From Bursaphelenchus xylophilus (Eukaryota > Nematoda > Chromadorea > Rhabditida > Aphelenchoididae): DNA of 64,000 nucleotides. How positions within the stretch are numbered: the stretch's first letter is position 1; each line of letters starts with the position of its first letter. Made by a program: the position numbers and the translations under genes. This document shows positions 1 through 11,242 of this stretch, piece by piece. Location of the stretch: positions 3,844,001-3,908,000 of the forward strand of contig CAJFCV020000001.1 in the NCBI GenBank assembly GCA_904066235.2. The letters run 5' to 3'. Below the pieces are notes generated by a model. The model did no database searches and was not told the origin of the DNA. It was given only the letters and a program-made list of their open reading frames with translations.

Positions 1-7
1 GCGCCGG

Positions 8-433
8 CTAAAATTGTTGGCAATTGATACATGGCCCAAAGCTTGTGTAAACTTTAAATTGAATCTGTGTGCACTCGAGCACTTCCTTCATAAATAAAGA
101 AAAAAACCTCCTTACCTCAACGTCATCGAGAAAATTACCGACATTTTCGCTGAGGATATTGTGAACGTCGCCTGCGAGCTCTGCAAAACACTTCGGCTTA
201 GTCCATACAGTTACTTATCCTACCCTTCAATTTGTCAACTCCGAATCCAAACGCGCCCAAGACGCTGAACTCTTCCTCTTGACCGAAACTATCACCATCG
301 AAGATGCCTCCATTGACTGAAAAACATGGTAAGGTTTCTAGTAAATAGTAGAAAAATTGAGGATTCAAGTTTTATTTGCAATTTTCAACTCACCAAAGCC
401 CACAAAAATCAGTAGAAAGCAGTAGAAATTCAT
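8..433 (-). CDS. Small secreted protein, 3' end uncertain
   Basis: Unrecognised small secreted protein. Exon 1 (394-433) starts at ATG 433 and encodes a hydrophobic signal core (MNFYCFLLIFVGF). Exon 2 is 224-316 and exon 3 is 116-180, joined by clean GT/AG introns of 77 and 43 nt; exons 1 and 2 both end in phase 1. The mature part is acidic, with a glycine/phenylalanine stretch and then an amphipathic helical stretch (KLKELAGDVHNILSENVG). At 115 there is a donor (GTAAGG); if it is used, the gene continues left of the window. If it is not used, the frame stays open to TAG at 8-10. The 40-nt phase-1 first exon matches the small peptide genes at 21.7-46 kb, so it may be a distant member of that group. 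No function is assigned. Confidence 0.6.
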
Positions 434-810
434 GTTGCACTTGGCTGCAGATGAATCACCAGTCAAGGCAAAGGACGAACGATCGAAATGACCTTGTTAG
501 TCATTGAAAAGCTAGTGAAAATTGTTTGAAATTAACATATTTTTTGATGGGAAATTTTGAAATTTTTTGATTTTTTTATATTAAATTTTGAGCCGTGAGA
601 GTAAGCCGATGATAATTTACCGTAGTTTATTATAGTTTATCGTCCAAATTTTGCGTCAAAATTGAGATTTTTTGCATTTTCAGTCAACTAAAAAAACTAT
701 GATTTACAAACAAGACTATTTACAACGTAATAATACCCTTGGGGAATCCTCAACAACTTCGGATTCTCTCTAAAACAACAAAATAAACAATAAAATGTGC
801 AAAAAGTGCA

Positions 811-3509
811 CTATTTTTTGTCGCGACTCGCGCCCAGGAAAGAGGATGCCACATAGTCGGTGAAGATGGAAAAGACCGATTCGACCGGTCGATTCGGATC
901 TCGGACCATGGGGATGGCGTTGAGGATGAACTTTTCGATGACCCCGCCCTTGCCGCTGACCCCGCGGAACGCGCGATTCTCGCTTCCCGGAACCCATGCC
1001 GGCGGCGGGGGCTTGGGCAAGGGAGTGCCGGAATCTCGGATATAACGGAGGGTAAATGACCCATCATAGGATTGGTCTCGTGGGTCGTGGATGACGATGA
1101 TTTCTTCTTGATCCGAGAGGGTCTCGACGTTCTTTTCGTCGCAACTGAAAAGGGAGATTTTGACTCAAATTGTCAGCAGAATCAAAAAAAAAGTACTCAA
1201 ATTTCTATAAAAAATATTGGGAGATTGTAAAGCCTTGGTTGTAAAAGCTTTGGCACACTTCATTTTTCTGGCCCACTCCAAAATGAAAAACAATTTTTTT
1301 CCGAGCTGCGCCCCAGCCTTAACTAAAAGCAAGCGTGAATTTCTCTTTAGCAAGTCCTTGGGGTTTTTTTGTTCTTCGGTGGCCCTATTCTAGCTCAGAA
1401 ACCCCAGCGATGAAAACAACTTTTTCCAAAATATGCCTTATATCCGATAAGTTCCATTAATTTTTTCTTAATCTCCATAGCAACTTATATCTCTGTCGGG
1501 AAAATAGTAAGTGTCGCTGTAGTGAAAAGAAATTTGATTTTCCCGCGACGCAATTCGTTTTCTCGGCGACTATGCAATTTTCGATGCGGCAGAGTGCTCA
1601 TTATTTTCTCGACAGACTGATATAAACTTCCTTACCAACTCCTGAACCCAATCTGCTGAAAGTCGGAGTTGTGTTTCAGCTCCAAAAACGATTTACAAGT
1701 GGTCTGACACTGGTAGCTGGCCTTGTCGAGGATCACTCGAATCCTCGCTTTCTTGGCGCTGATCCTCCACACACATCGTTGTTTCCCTTTGTGCGTCAAA
1801 TGCTGCCAATTCTCGAGGGCATGAAGTTCGCCGCCGCATAAGGCAAGCTCTGAAATTTGGGATTTTTAACAATTTCATGGCTCATAATCTCATCGATTCG
1901 CTTCGAATCTCACCTTTCTCCACCTGATTACAATGCGGTCCGCCGAGGCCCGGAGGGCATTTGCATTGATTGCAGTTGTTCGGGTCCGCGTATCCACCGT
2001 TTTCGCAGCGGACTTTGGTGCCGGCGCAGGTCTCTGAAAACATTAAATGGGCGTGATTTTGGAGGAGAAAATGCTCGGAGGGTAATAGACGTATCTCTTT
2101 AAAACTTTGGCTATGTGGTATGTGTTTCCCACGTATAAATCCCTGATAATCTTAGCACTTAATCTACACCGGTTGTCAAGATATGCAACAGTTTCAAAGT
2201 TGAGGTCTTACTGAAGCAATAAAGTCGATTGATCTGTTTCACATCAATGAACGACGGCCCCACTCTTTGACCAATCGTATGTTGATAGCGTTTGTCTTTG
2301 GTGACAATCGTATTATGATCCCAGTCGAGAGTGAATGCAGTAGGACCGTAGTGCATCACTGAAAATAGATATTTTTTCGATTGCTCCTCCTTACCTGATC
2401 CCAGATCGTAGGGAAGTCCCATTCCGTCGCTCTCCAAGTCACTTCTCTTGGCAAAGTTTCCCTCGGTGCCTCCGGCAATATACTCTCCTTCCAGTTTGAT
2501 GTACTTGTCGCGATCGGGTCGAGATTGCTCATGCCAGAAGCCGAGGGAATGTCCAACTTCGTGGGAGACGATTCCTTTCTGGAAATGGTCATCATAAATT
2601 GAACAGTTCACAGCTCGTTTGTCACGATATTATTTTACCAAAACTATCTTTTAAAGTACAAAATTTCCAGTCATATCAGTCTGTCGGGAAAATAATGTGG
2701 ATTTCGCGCCTTGAATCTCCCATTTGGAACGGTTAGTCGCGGCTGGAAATTTGGTGGGCAACCGCGACAAGGCGAGAGATTTTTTAGCTATAGATCCATA
2801 TTATTTTCCCGACAGACCGATATAGAAATCAGGCAGATGTCTTGTTATATTACTCACGTCCTCACATCCAAACCCAATTGAGATTTTCTGAACCCCACCG
2901 GTCCTCCCCACACTCGAGTAACAACCTCCACCGCGGATGAATTGAATCCGATCTTTGCCGGCGCCATTTTCCTTGAAGCGGAGACAAGTCTCACGCTCCC
3001 ACAACTTCAGGCCCTCTTTGATCAATTGACGCCATTTTTCTGAAAATTTTTGAAGTTGGTTAGTGAAGGATATCGTCTATATTATCTAATAGGAAAGGCG
3101 CCCCAAGTGCGACGCTCAGTTTTTTATGAAACTTTAGAACAAATTTAGAACAATTTTTTGACAATAAGACAAGATTTTTAGGTCAAAAGTTGGCAGAAAT
3201 TTGCTAATTTTTTTGGCGAATCTAGGCCACAAAGATCGACAAATAACTCAGTCTATACTCTCAAGGCGCGTCTCAAATCTTGACGACTTCATTTCTACTA
3301 CAGTAGGCATATCTACCATACAATTTTTGAAAAAAATCCGGGTGTTACCCCAGGCGCAATCCCTCTAATTGTAAAACTTACTGTCATCCTCCCTGAACGT
3401 GTATGGAATTGGGGCTGTGGTTTTCCATCGATAGACCGAGCCAGTGATGACTTTTCTCTTCACTCTCCTTCTGTTCCCCTTTTTCTTCTCTGCTTCGGCC
3501 ACCACGATG
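811..3509 (-). CDS. Astacin-family zinc metalloprotease with EGF-like and CUB domains (5' end missing)
   Basis: Secreted zinc endopeptidase of the astacin (M12A, nematode NAS-type) family. Exons: 3382-3509, 2858-3039, 2395-2578, 2212-2358, 1914-2033, 1636-1849, 811-1144; all phases agree and give about 436 residues. A basic RVKRK stretch precedes the catalytic domain and looks like a furin-type propeptide site. The catalytic domain holds the zinc motif [19 protein letters not shown] (exon 2395-2578) and the Met-turn SVMHYG formed across the next junction. It ends at RLYC and is followed by a Cys-rich EGF-like exon ([13 protein letters not shown]...[10 protein letters not shown]) and a CUB-like region with paired cysteines. 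This order is typical of nematode NAS proteases that act on extracellular matrix or cuticle. No exon for the signal peptide or early prodomain was found between 3510 and the divergent transporter start at 3757. MITEs sit in two introns (1488-1624, 2674-2823). Confidence 0.9.
1488..1624. mobile_element. MITE, TCAGTCTGTCGGG family
   Basis: Imperfect copy of the window's commonest short inverted-repeat element, lying in the last astacin intron. Ends are CTGTCGGGAAAATA and TATTTTCTCGACAGACTGA, flanked by TATA. The interior is of the GCGTCGC/AATTTGATTTT type also seen at 30261-30407. Confidence 0.7.
2674..2823. mobile_element. MITE, TCAGTCTGTCGGG family
   Basis: About 150 bp with terminal inverted repeats TATCAGTCTGTCGGGAAAAT and its complement, in the astacin intron between 2579 and 2857. 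The interior carries the GTGGATTT / AAATCCACAT-type subterminal sequence found at 15117, 27774, 28561 and 32408. Confidence 0.8.
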
Positions 3510-3756
3510 CTGAAATTTACCGCGGTATACCGTAATTTGGCAAAACTTTATAAAAAAATAGAAAAATTTTTTAAACTCTTTGCAAAAAAATCCCCGGATT
3601 TCCTAAATCCATTGGATCAAAAAGTGCAAAAAACATTTTTCACCAATTTTTTGAGGTTCAAAAACATTTTTTTTGCTCACGTTTGCACTTTTCAAAAATT
3701 TGAAAATCCATTTTTATTCATTTCCTCCTGTTTAGTAGGTCTGAAAGCCCGGCTAA

Positions 3757-6700
3757 ATGTCGAGAGCTTCCGCGAAATCGTCAAAGAGCTCGGCGGAGAC
3801 TTTCAGGTAAGGTCTACTATGTCTTTATCGCCATTTTCAGCCATGCTTCATCGGGCGAAGCCTTGGATGTCTATCGAAACGCGGAGGGGAAATTGGAGAA
3901 GACCCATGGAATGCATTGGCTGACAACCGGGATTTTCTTGACTGGCGAGCTAGCTGGCGCTGGAGTAATTGCCCTCCCGTTGGCTGTCAGGAATCAAGGT
4001 GTGGATTTTGCAAAAAAAAATTTTTTATTTTTATAATTTTTGTTTTTTATTTTATTTTTTTTTTAATTTTTAGGTTTTTACTATGGAATGGTGGCCGCAG
4101 TAGTTCTGCTGCTGATGTGCGCTTACACGTCGATAATCTTGGGAAGGTCTTGGATGATCTTGCTGAAACATTGGCCAGCCTATCATTCCCATTGCAAGAA
4201 TCCGTACGCTGAGATTGGAAAGCGCGCCATGGGACGGTATATGAAGTAAGTATGGGGTAATTTAGCCTAATTTCTGTTTTTTAGCAATTCTCTATGGGTC
4301 TATGTTTTTTGCATAGAAATAAAAATGCTTTTTCTTAGCTTAAACTTATTTTTAGAAAAAATGATTTTTTTCATAGAAAAAAACGTTTTTATTTTAGAAA
4401 ACAATGGTTTTTCCTTAGAAAGTGCAATTTTTAGTAAATTGATGTATAATAATAACAAAAATTGATTTCAAACAGTAACTAGTAGTAAATTTTGTTAAGT
4501 AATGGGGTAAAATAGTAAGAGTAGTAACTTTTTTAATGAATATTTGGTACTGGGATATTCGATGGTTCTGATTTCGAAAAAATAGCTTGTTTTTTGTGAT
4601 TTTGACTTTTTTCTTAAGTAGTACTGTAAATTAGTAACAATTTGTATTGTTTATGCCTCAATGTCGGTTGAAATCGATTTCTTGCTCATACTTGGGTTTA
4701 CCCTTATATAACTTCAAACAAATTCTGACGAACCAGAAGGAATATTCAATTAAACAATTCAACAATTAATCAAAAAATTCAAAATTGATACTAACTTACA
4801 GTACTACTTAAGAAAAAAGTCAAAATCACAAAAAAACGAACTATGTTTTCGAAATCAGCACCATTGTTTTTGAGCAAAAAATAAACTTGAAACAGAATGC
4901 CAAAAATTGGCGGAAAATGAAAATTCAAAAATTTTTATCGGAATTTTTTCTCTTTTCTTTTATACCGACATAAAAAAATGTTTTATAGACAATTTTTGGC
5001 AAAAAATCAGCTTAAAACGGAATGCCAAAAATTGGCGGGAAAATGAAAATTCAAAATTGTTGACCTAATTTTTACTCATTTCTCTTCTTCCGACGGAAAA
5101 AATATTTCATAGACTATTTTGGACTAAAAAATCAGCTTAAAACAGAATGCCAAAAATTGGCGGGAAAATGAAAATTCAAAATTTTTGACCTAATTTTTAC
5201 TCATTTCTCTTCTTCCGACATAAAAAATGTTTTATAGACAGTTTTTGGCAAAAAAATCAGCATGAAACAGAATGCCAAAAATTGACGGGAAATGAAAATT
5301 CAAAATTTTTGATCTCTATTTTCGCTTATTTTTCTATACCGACGTGCAAAAATGTTTTATAAACAATTTTCGGCTAAAAAATCATCTTGAAACAGAATGC
5401 CAAAATCCCCGCGAAAACAAAAATTCAAATTTTTTTTCAGAAATTTTGTCGAAATTGTCCTAAACTATGGAATGTTCGCCGTGGGTGCATTGCTGATCGT
5501 GATTGTGGCAAAGGGAGTGGGAGATATGATCAAAGCCTTCACCGAGACCAACTTCTCCTACTGTTACAACGTCCTCATCGTATCTCTGATCATCTTGCCC
5601 AGTTTCTATTTACGCTCCCCGGAGAACTTCCAGTAAGTCTTTATGTCCTTTTTTGGGACTAAAAATTCTTTCCAGCTGGATTATTAACGCCGGGATGGTC
5701 TGCACTGTGGTGGCCATCATCCTGGCTATGATCGGAATCGTCAAAGATGCATTTTTATGTGATTTGGGAATAAAAGAGGTGGAATTGACCCCGCTGAGGG
5801 TGGCTGGCGGATTTGGGACGCTCTTTTTTGCCTATGGAGGCCATGCCGTCTTCCCCAGCGTCCAGCATGATATGAAAAAACCTTATTTGTTTTCTAGAAG
5901 TTCCAATCTGGCGTACACTTGTAAGTTTAGGAGTATTTCTTTTTCAAATCAAAAAATTTTTTTGGGAAAAATTTATAATTTATAAGTTTTAGGTATTTCG
6001 AAACTTTTAGTTTTGATTTGAAGTCATTTCGACCTTTCAAAAGGCTTTTGAAAGAAATTAGCGACCGTCTCCCATGTGGTCTAGTGGTTAGGATTCGTGG
6101 CTTTCACCCACGCGGCCCGGGTTCGATTCCCGGCATGGGAAGAAAATGTTTTTTAGATTTTATATATTTTTGAAGCTAAAAAAGATACTGTAATCAAAAT
6201 TTCTTAATGGCGCTCTAAATGGCTTGAACGCTAGGAATAGAAAGCCAAATTTTGATTTTGTAAATAGTAAGCCAGTTTTTCGATAAAGAATTTTTTAAAA
6301 TCAATTGGCAAGGCTATGAAAATCACCCAAAATTTAATCAAATCAAAGAAATCGCAATTTATTTTTTTGATGTTTTGAGTAAATCCATATTCGAAATTGT
6401 TTGTAATCCAGACTAAATGATCTGACAGAAGCTTTGGAGTAAAATAAACCCAGTTTATATTTCAATTTTCACCACAAATACCCTCTTTCAGTGGTCGCCC
6501 TGATGTACTTCCCGTTGATGATAGCCGCCAATTACGTCTACGGCGACAACATCCAGCCCTCGATCATCAACAACATCAACACGGTGTGGATCCAGCAGTC
6601 CGTCAACATTCTCATTTTTCTGCACTGTGCACTCACCGTGGTGCTGGTGATGAACCCCATAAATCAGCAGATTGAGCATTTTGGCGGAGCTCCTCCCGAG

Positions 6701-7859
6701 TTCAGCGCGCGCAGAGTGTTCTACAGGACGCTGGTCATGTTGGCGGCCGTCTTTCTGGCCGAATCTTTCCCCAATTTTGGGCCTTTGATCGACTTAATGG
6801 GCGCTACGGTGTTCACCATGACTTCGTATATATTCCCAATTGCGTTTTATTTGTACTTGAATGCTATTGACAAGATATTTGATGAGATGACGAAAAATGG
6901 AGAGGAAATTCCGACGGAGAATGGAGAAAAGACCCTCAAAATTGGGTTTTATGAGTAAGTTGGGGTAAAAATAAGGTTGGAAATGGTTCCAATGATTGGG
7001 AATATGAAAGTAGAGCCATTTAAATTACATCTACCATCATGACTCATCCTATTTCTTACCAAAACCAGTAAAAAATATATGAAAACCACTATTTTTTTAA
7101 CAATTTTGTTAAAATTTCCATTTTTTCTGTTTAAAAATCCGTATTTTAGAGGCGAAAAATTTATAAACGCTACCTGACTTATGTTTAAAACCATCTTGAA
7201 AATATGAACAAAAAGTTTTCTCAAAAAAAAAATCTTTTCTTCCCATGCCGGGAATCGAACCCGGGCCGCGTGGGTGAAAGCCACGAATCCTAACCACTAG
7301 ACCACATGGGACACACCTCGCGTTCGCTTTCAAAACCCTTTTGAAAAGTGGGAATGGGCTGGAATAGCGAGGGAAATGGCACAAAATATCTGTTTTGTCA
7401 TACTGTAGTTACCAAAAAATATTTTTTTTCGTGGTTTAGAGTTTTTTGCCATCTAATTTACATAATGTTTTATTAAACTCATATTAAAATTATTTTTCAG
7501 AGCCTGCAAATACGCGAGTTCGTTGGATTTGGCGTACTGTTGTGCAATCTACAGTAAGTTTTTTTGACAAAAATTGTGAAAAAAAATTTTTTTTGAACTG
7601 ATTTTTTGAGGCATCTTAAAATCAAAAATATTTGAAAAAAGATTTTTCTAAAATTTCTCCTTCAGTTGTGGCAGTCCTGGTCTTCTTTTCGGCCACAACC
7701 TCCGCCATCGAGGCGCTCAGCTATTCCCAGTTCCTGACCCCTTGCTATTTGAAGTTTATTTGGCCATGGCCGGTGGAAAGCCTCACAACGTCGGCGTTGG
7801 CCTGCTGCGGGGACTACCACAACCTCTCTCTGCAGCATTGCTATTCTTTGTTTGATTGA
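3757..7859 (+). CDS. Amino-acid transporter of the AAAP/SLC36-like family
   Basis: Multi-pass amino-acid permease (amino acid/auxin permease superfamily), probably moving amino acids across the plasma or lysosomal membrane. Exons: 3757-3806, 3841-3998, 4074-4245, 5441-5632, 5676-5920, 6492-6954, 7501-7553, 7666-7859. Every phase matches and the reading frame gives 508 residues. The start ATG at 3757 opens a serine-rich cytoplasmic tail. The first membrane segment carries the diagnostic TTGIFLTGELAGAGVIALPL (GxG-type unwound helix). Later hydrophobic segments include FFAYGGHAVFPSVQHDMKKP, a conserved family signature, and about nine more helices. Intron 3 is filled by a 125-bp tandem repeat; introns 5 and 6 each contain a tRNA-Glu gene. 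It is head to head with the astacin gene, with less than 250 bp between the detected exons. Confidence 0.9.
4490..4870. repeat. AT-rich fold-back repeat in transporter intron 3
   Basis: Inverted repeat around the motif CTTAAGTAGTACTGTAA and its complement TTACAGTACTACTTAAG (about 4614-4630 and 4797-4813), with GATTTCGAAAA on both sides. A related palindrome lies at about 59026-59345. Confidence 0.6.
4880..5435 (+). repeat. Intronic minisatellite, about 125-bp unit, ~5 copies
   Basis: Direct repeats of a unit containing CAGAATGCCAAAAATTGGCG, starting near 4892, 5018, 5141, 5267 and 5391. Units diverge slightly; the last one degrades and runs into the polypyrimidine tract of the splice acceptor at 5440. 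Confidence 0.8.
6070..6141 (+). tRNA. tRNA-Glu (UUC)
   Basis: 72-nt tRNA, no intron. Acceptor stem TCCCATG pairs with CATGGGA (6134-6140), discriminator A 6141. The anticodon loop CTTTCAC gives anticodon TTC, and the T-arm GGGTTCGATTC is the B box. A T-run (TTTTTT) follows as the Pol III terminator. It lies in intron 5 of the transporter, same strand. Confidence 0.95.
7240..7311 (-). tRNA. tRNA-Glu (UUC), second copy
   Basis: Sequence matches the tRNA at 6070-6141 across the arms, anticodon and B box; antisense to the transporter, in its intron 6. On the minus strand a T-run follows the 3' end. Its 5' flank differs from the other two copies. Confidence 0.95.
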
Positions 7860-8166
7860 GTTTGATCGTCAAATTGGATATTTTTTATAATATATATAGA
7901 ATAGGAATAAATTATTTTGATATGATCGAAGTTTGAGTAATTTGCAAAGTAACTTGGCCTTCTATTAGTAGTTTTCAAGCCATTTAGAGCACCATTAAGA
8001 TCAAATAAAAGTCAAAATTTTGCAAAAATTGTAAAAAATCAAAGCCTTCCGCAAAAAATTGTTTGAACGGTAAAATAAGTTCCCTCAAATTCCCACTGGA
8101 GACGTGTTGTGCAATCACAGTATCTTTTCCAGGTTCAAAAATATAAAAAAATCTAAAAAAAATTCC

Positions 8167-8238
8167 TTCCCATGCCGGGAATCGAACCCGGGCCGCGTGG
8201 GTGAAAGCCACGAATCCTAACCACTAGACCACATGGGA
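8167..8238 (-). tRNA. tRNA-Glu (UUC), third copy
   Basis: Matches the two copies above. It lies 308 bp downstream of the transporter stop, with a T-run after the 3' end on the minus strand. The immediate 5' flank (GACCGTC) is shared with the copy at 6070, indicating duplication together with flanking sequence. Confidence 0.95.
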
Positions 8239-8397
8239 GACGGTCTCCTTTCGCTTTCGAATAAATAGCTTTAGGAAGGTAGGCTGGGCTCAAATCAAAT
8301 CTAAAAGCTTCAGAATGCCTTCAACCAACGGTTAGAAGATTAATTTAAGATCAAATTGATAAACAAATCATCAAAAAAAAACTAAAATTTTCAAAAT

Positions 8398-11135
8398 TTT
8401 TAAAACGCGTTTTGCCACACTTTGGAGCTTAGCCTAACAGAGGGCGGACATTGTTAAAATCGATGTCTCAGAATTGAACGAAAATTGGTCAACTTAATCA
8501 CTAATAGCCACAAAACATTCGCTTTCTTTGTTTTTTCCCAAAATTACCGTATGACGGCATACTGTAACATTTTTTTAAAAAAAATATATGCCCTAAACGA
8601 GAAAACAAAGCGCTATTTTAGCACAAATCGAGTTTAGGTGTATGTTTTCGACCATGCTGAATATATTTGTAATTGTCACCGAAAACTAAAAATTACATCT
8701 AAGCTATGTTACACATGAGGCAACATACCATTTCGGGCATAAAAAATGCAGTTTGGACGAGGCGCAGATTTTGAAACCGGAATAATAAACTTCAAGCCAT
8801 GTCTAATAAACTGTAAAAATTTCAGAAAGATCAAATATATAGTTTTTGAGATATTGGATATTAAATGTCTCATGTGCAAGATCACCTCGACCCCGAAAAA
8901 ATTTGGCATTCTTGGGTTTTTGGCAAGGCGCAGATTTTGAAGACCTCCAATACATTCTTATCGCATTTTAGGAGGATACAGGAAGTTTCAGAGGAAAAAA
9001 ATGAATAGTTTTTGAGAAATCGACCAAAATACCTTGTTTTAGGTCATCAGATGCCCGAAAAAATCTGGCATTCTTAGGTTTTTGGCTAGGCGCAGATTTT
9101 GAAATTTTCCAATACATTTTTATGACATTTTAGGAGGATATAGAAAGTTTCAGAGGAAAAAAATGAATAGTTTTTGAGAAATCGGCCAAAATACCTTGTT
9201 GTAGGTCATCAGATGCCCGAAAAAATCTGGCATTCTTAGGTTTTTGGCTAGGCGCAGATTTTGAAAGTTTCCAATACATTTTTATGACATTTTAGGAGGA
9301 TATAGAAAGTTTCAGAGGAAAAAAATGAATAGTTTTTGAGAAATCGGCCAAAATACCTTGTTTTAGGTCATCAGATGCCCGAAAAAATCTGGCATTCTTA
9401 GGTTTTTGGCTAGGCGCAGATTTTGAAAGCTTCTAATACATTTTTTGACATTTTAGGAGGATATTGAAGGTTTCAGAGGAAAAAAATGAATAGTTTTTGA
9501 GAAATCGGCCAAAATACCTTGTTTTAGGTCATCAGATGCCCGAAAAAATCTGGCATTCTTAGGTTTTTGGCTAGGCGCAGATTTTGAAAGCTTCTAATAC
9601 ATTTTTATGACATTTTAGGAGGATATTGAAGGTTTCAGAGGAAAAAAATGAATAGTTTTTGAGAAATCGACCAAAATACCTTGTTTTAGGTCATCAGATG
9701 CCCGAAAAAATCTGGCATTCTTAGGTTTTTGGCTAGGCGCAGATTTTGAAAGTTTCCAATACATTTTTATGACATTTTAGGAGGATATTGAAGGTTTCAG
9801 AGGAAAAAAATGAATAGTTTTTGAGAAATCGGCCAAAATACCTTGTTTTAGGTCATCAGATGCCCGAAAAAATCTGGCATTCTTAGGTTTTTGGCTAGGC
9901 GCAGATTTTGAAAGTTTCCAATACATTTTTATGACATTTTAGGAGGATATAGAAAGTTTCAGAAGAAAAAAATGAATAGTTTTTGAGAAATCGGCCAAAA
10001 TACCTTGTTTTAGGTCATCAGAACACAGAATCGTACCCTTCGGCGTACATTTGACAAAAGTTTTGTAGAGAGCTCGAATTTATTTGTGACAATTTGGAGA
10101 AAAAAACAGTACCACACATATATCTCGGAAAAAAAGAGATGCCGAAGAAAATTGGTCGAATTTTCCAGCAACTTGACCTATAACAGGTTCACCATGGTCG
10201 ATATCTCAAAAACTATTCACTTTTTTCCACTGAAACTTTCTATTTCCTCCTAAAATGTCATAAAAATGTATTGGAAACTTTCAAAATCTGCGCCTAGCCA
10301 AAAACCTAAGAATGCCAGATTTTTTCGGGCATCTGATGACCTAAAACAAGGTATTTTGGCCGATTTCTCAAAAACTATTCATTTTTTCCTCTGAAACTTT
10401 CTATATCCTCCTAAAATGTCATAAAAATGTATTGGAAACTTTCAAAATCTGCGCCTAGCCAAAAACCTAAGAATGCCAGATTTTTTCGGGCATCTGATGA
10501 CCTAAAACAAGGTATTTTGGTCGATATCTCAAAAACTATTCATTTTTTTCCTCTGAAACTTCCTGTATCCTCCTAAAATGCGATAAGAATGTATTGGAGG
10601 TCTTCAAAATCTGCGCCTTGCCAAAAACCCAAGAATGCCAAATTTTTTCGGGGTCGAGGTGATCTTGCACATGAGACATTTAATATCCAATATCTCAAAA
10701 ACTATATATTTGATCTTTCTGAAATTTTTACAGTTTATTAGACATGGCTTGAAGTTTATTATTCCGGTTTCAAAATCTGCGCCTCGTCCAAACTGCATTT
10801 TTTATGCCCGAAATGGTATGTTGCCTCATGTGTAACATAGCTTAGATGTAATTTTTAGTTTTTGGTGACAATTACAAATATATTCAGCATGGTCGAAAAC
10901 ATACACTTAAACTCGATTTGCGCTAAAATAGCGCTTTGTTTTCTCGTTTAGGGCATATCTTTTTTTAAAAAAAATGTTACAGTATGCCGTCATATGGTAA
11001 TTTTGGGCAAAAATAAAGAAAGCGAATGTTTTGTGGCTATCAGTGATTAAGTTGACCAATTTTCGTTCAATTCTGAGACATCGATTTTAACAATGTCCGG
11101 GCCAAACTACGATTTGTAATAAAACGCGTTTTAAA
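8398..11135. repeat. Large palindromic element with internal 162-bp tandem repeats
   Basis: Outer arms (about 8443-9050 and 10500-11103) are near-identical inverted copies; the same 64-codon open frame occurs at 8746-8940 (+) and 10604-10798 (-). Inside, a 162-bp unit (containing GCCCGAAAAAATCTGGCATT) is repeated on the left with boundaries near 9045, 9207, 9369, 9530, 9692, 9854 and 10016; the right arm has about two units. A unique spacer of about 170 bp (10022-10195) forms the loop. AAAACGCGTTTT occurs at both outer ends. I see no gene or transposase in it. Confidence 0.85.
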
Positions 11136-11242
11136 ATTCTTCTAACAAAATTTCCGGTTTCACATTTTAAAAAGTTCAATTTCCAGCCAATTTTTGTATT
11201 TCAACATTTGAAAAAACTTCTGAAGCTCTCAAAACCTATAAC

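Noticed and set aside
750..1067. 105-codon minus-strand frame overlapping the astacin 3' exon
   Set aside because: It is the wrong frame of the last astacin exon (stop at 811), which joins upstream exons in phase.
8746..10798. Identical 64-codon frames in both palindrome arms
   Set aside because: They are the same non-coding repeat read twice; no codon bias, homologue or splice context.
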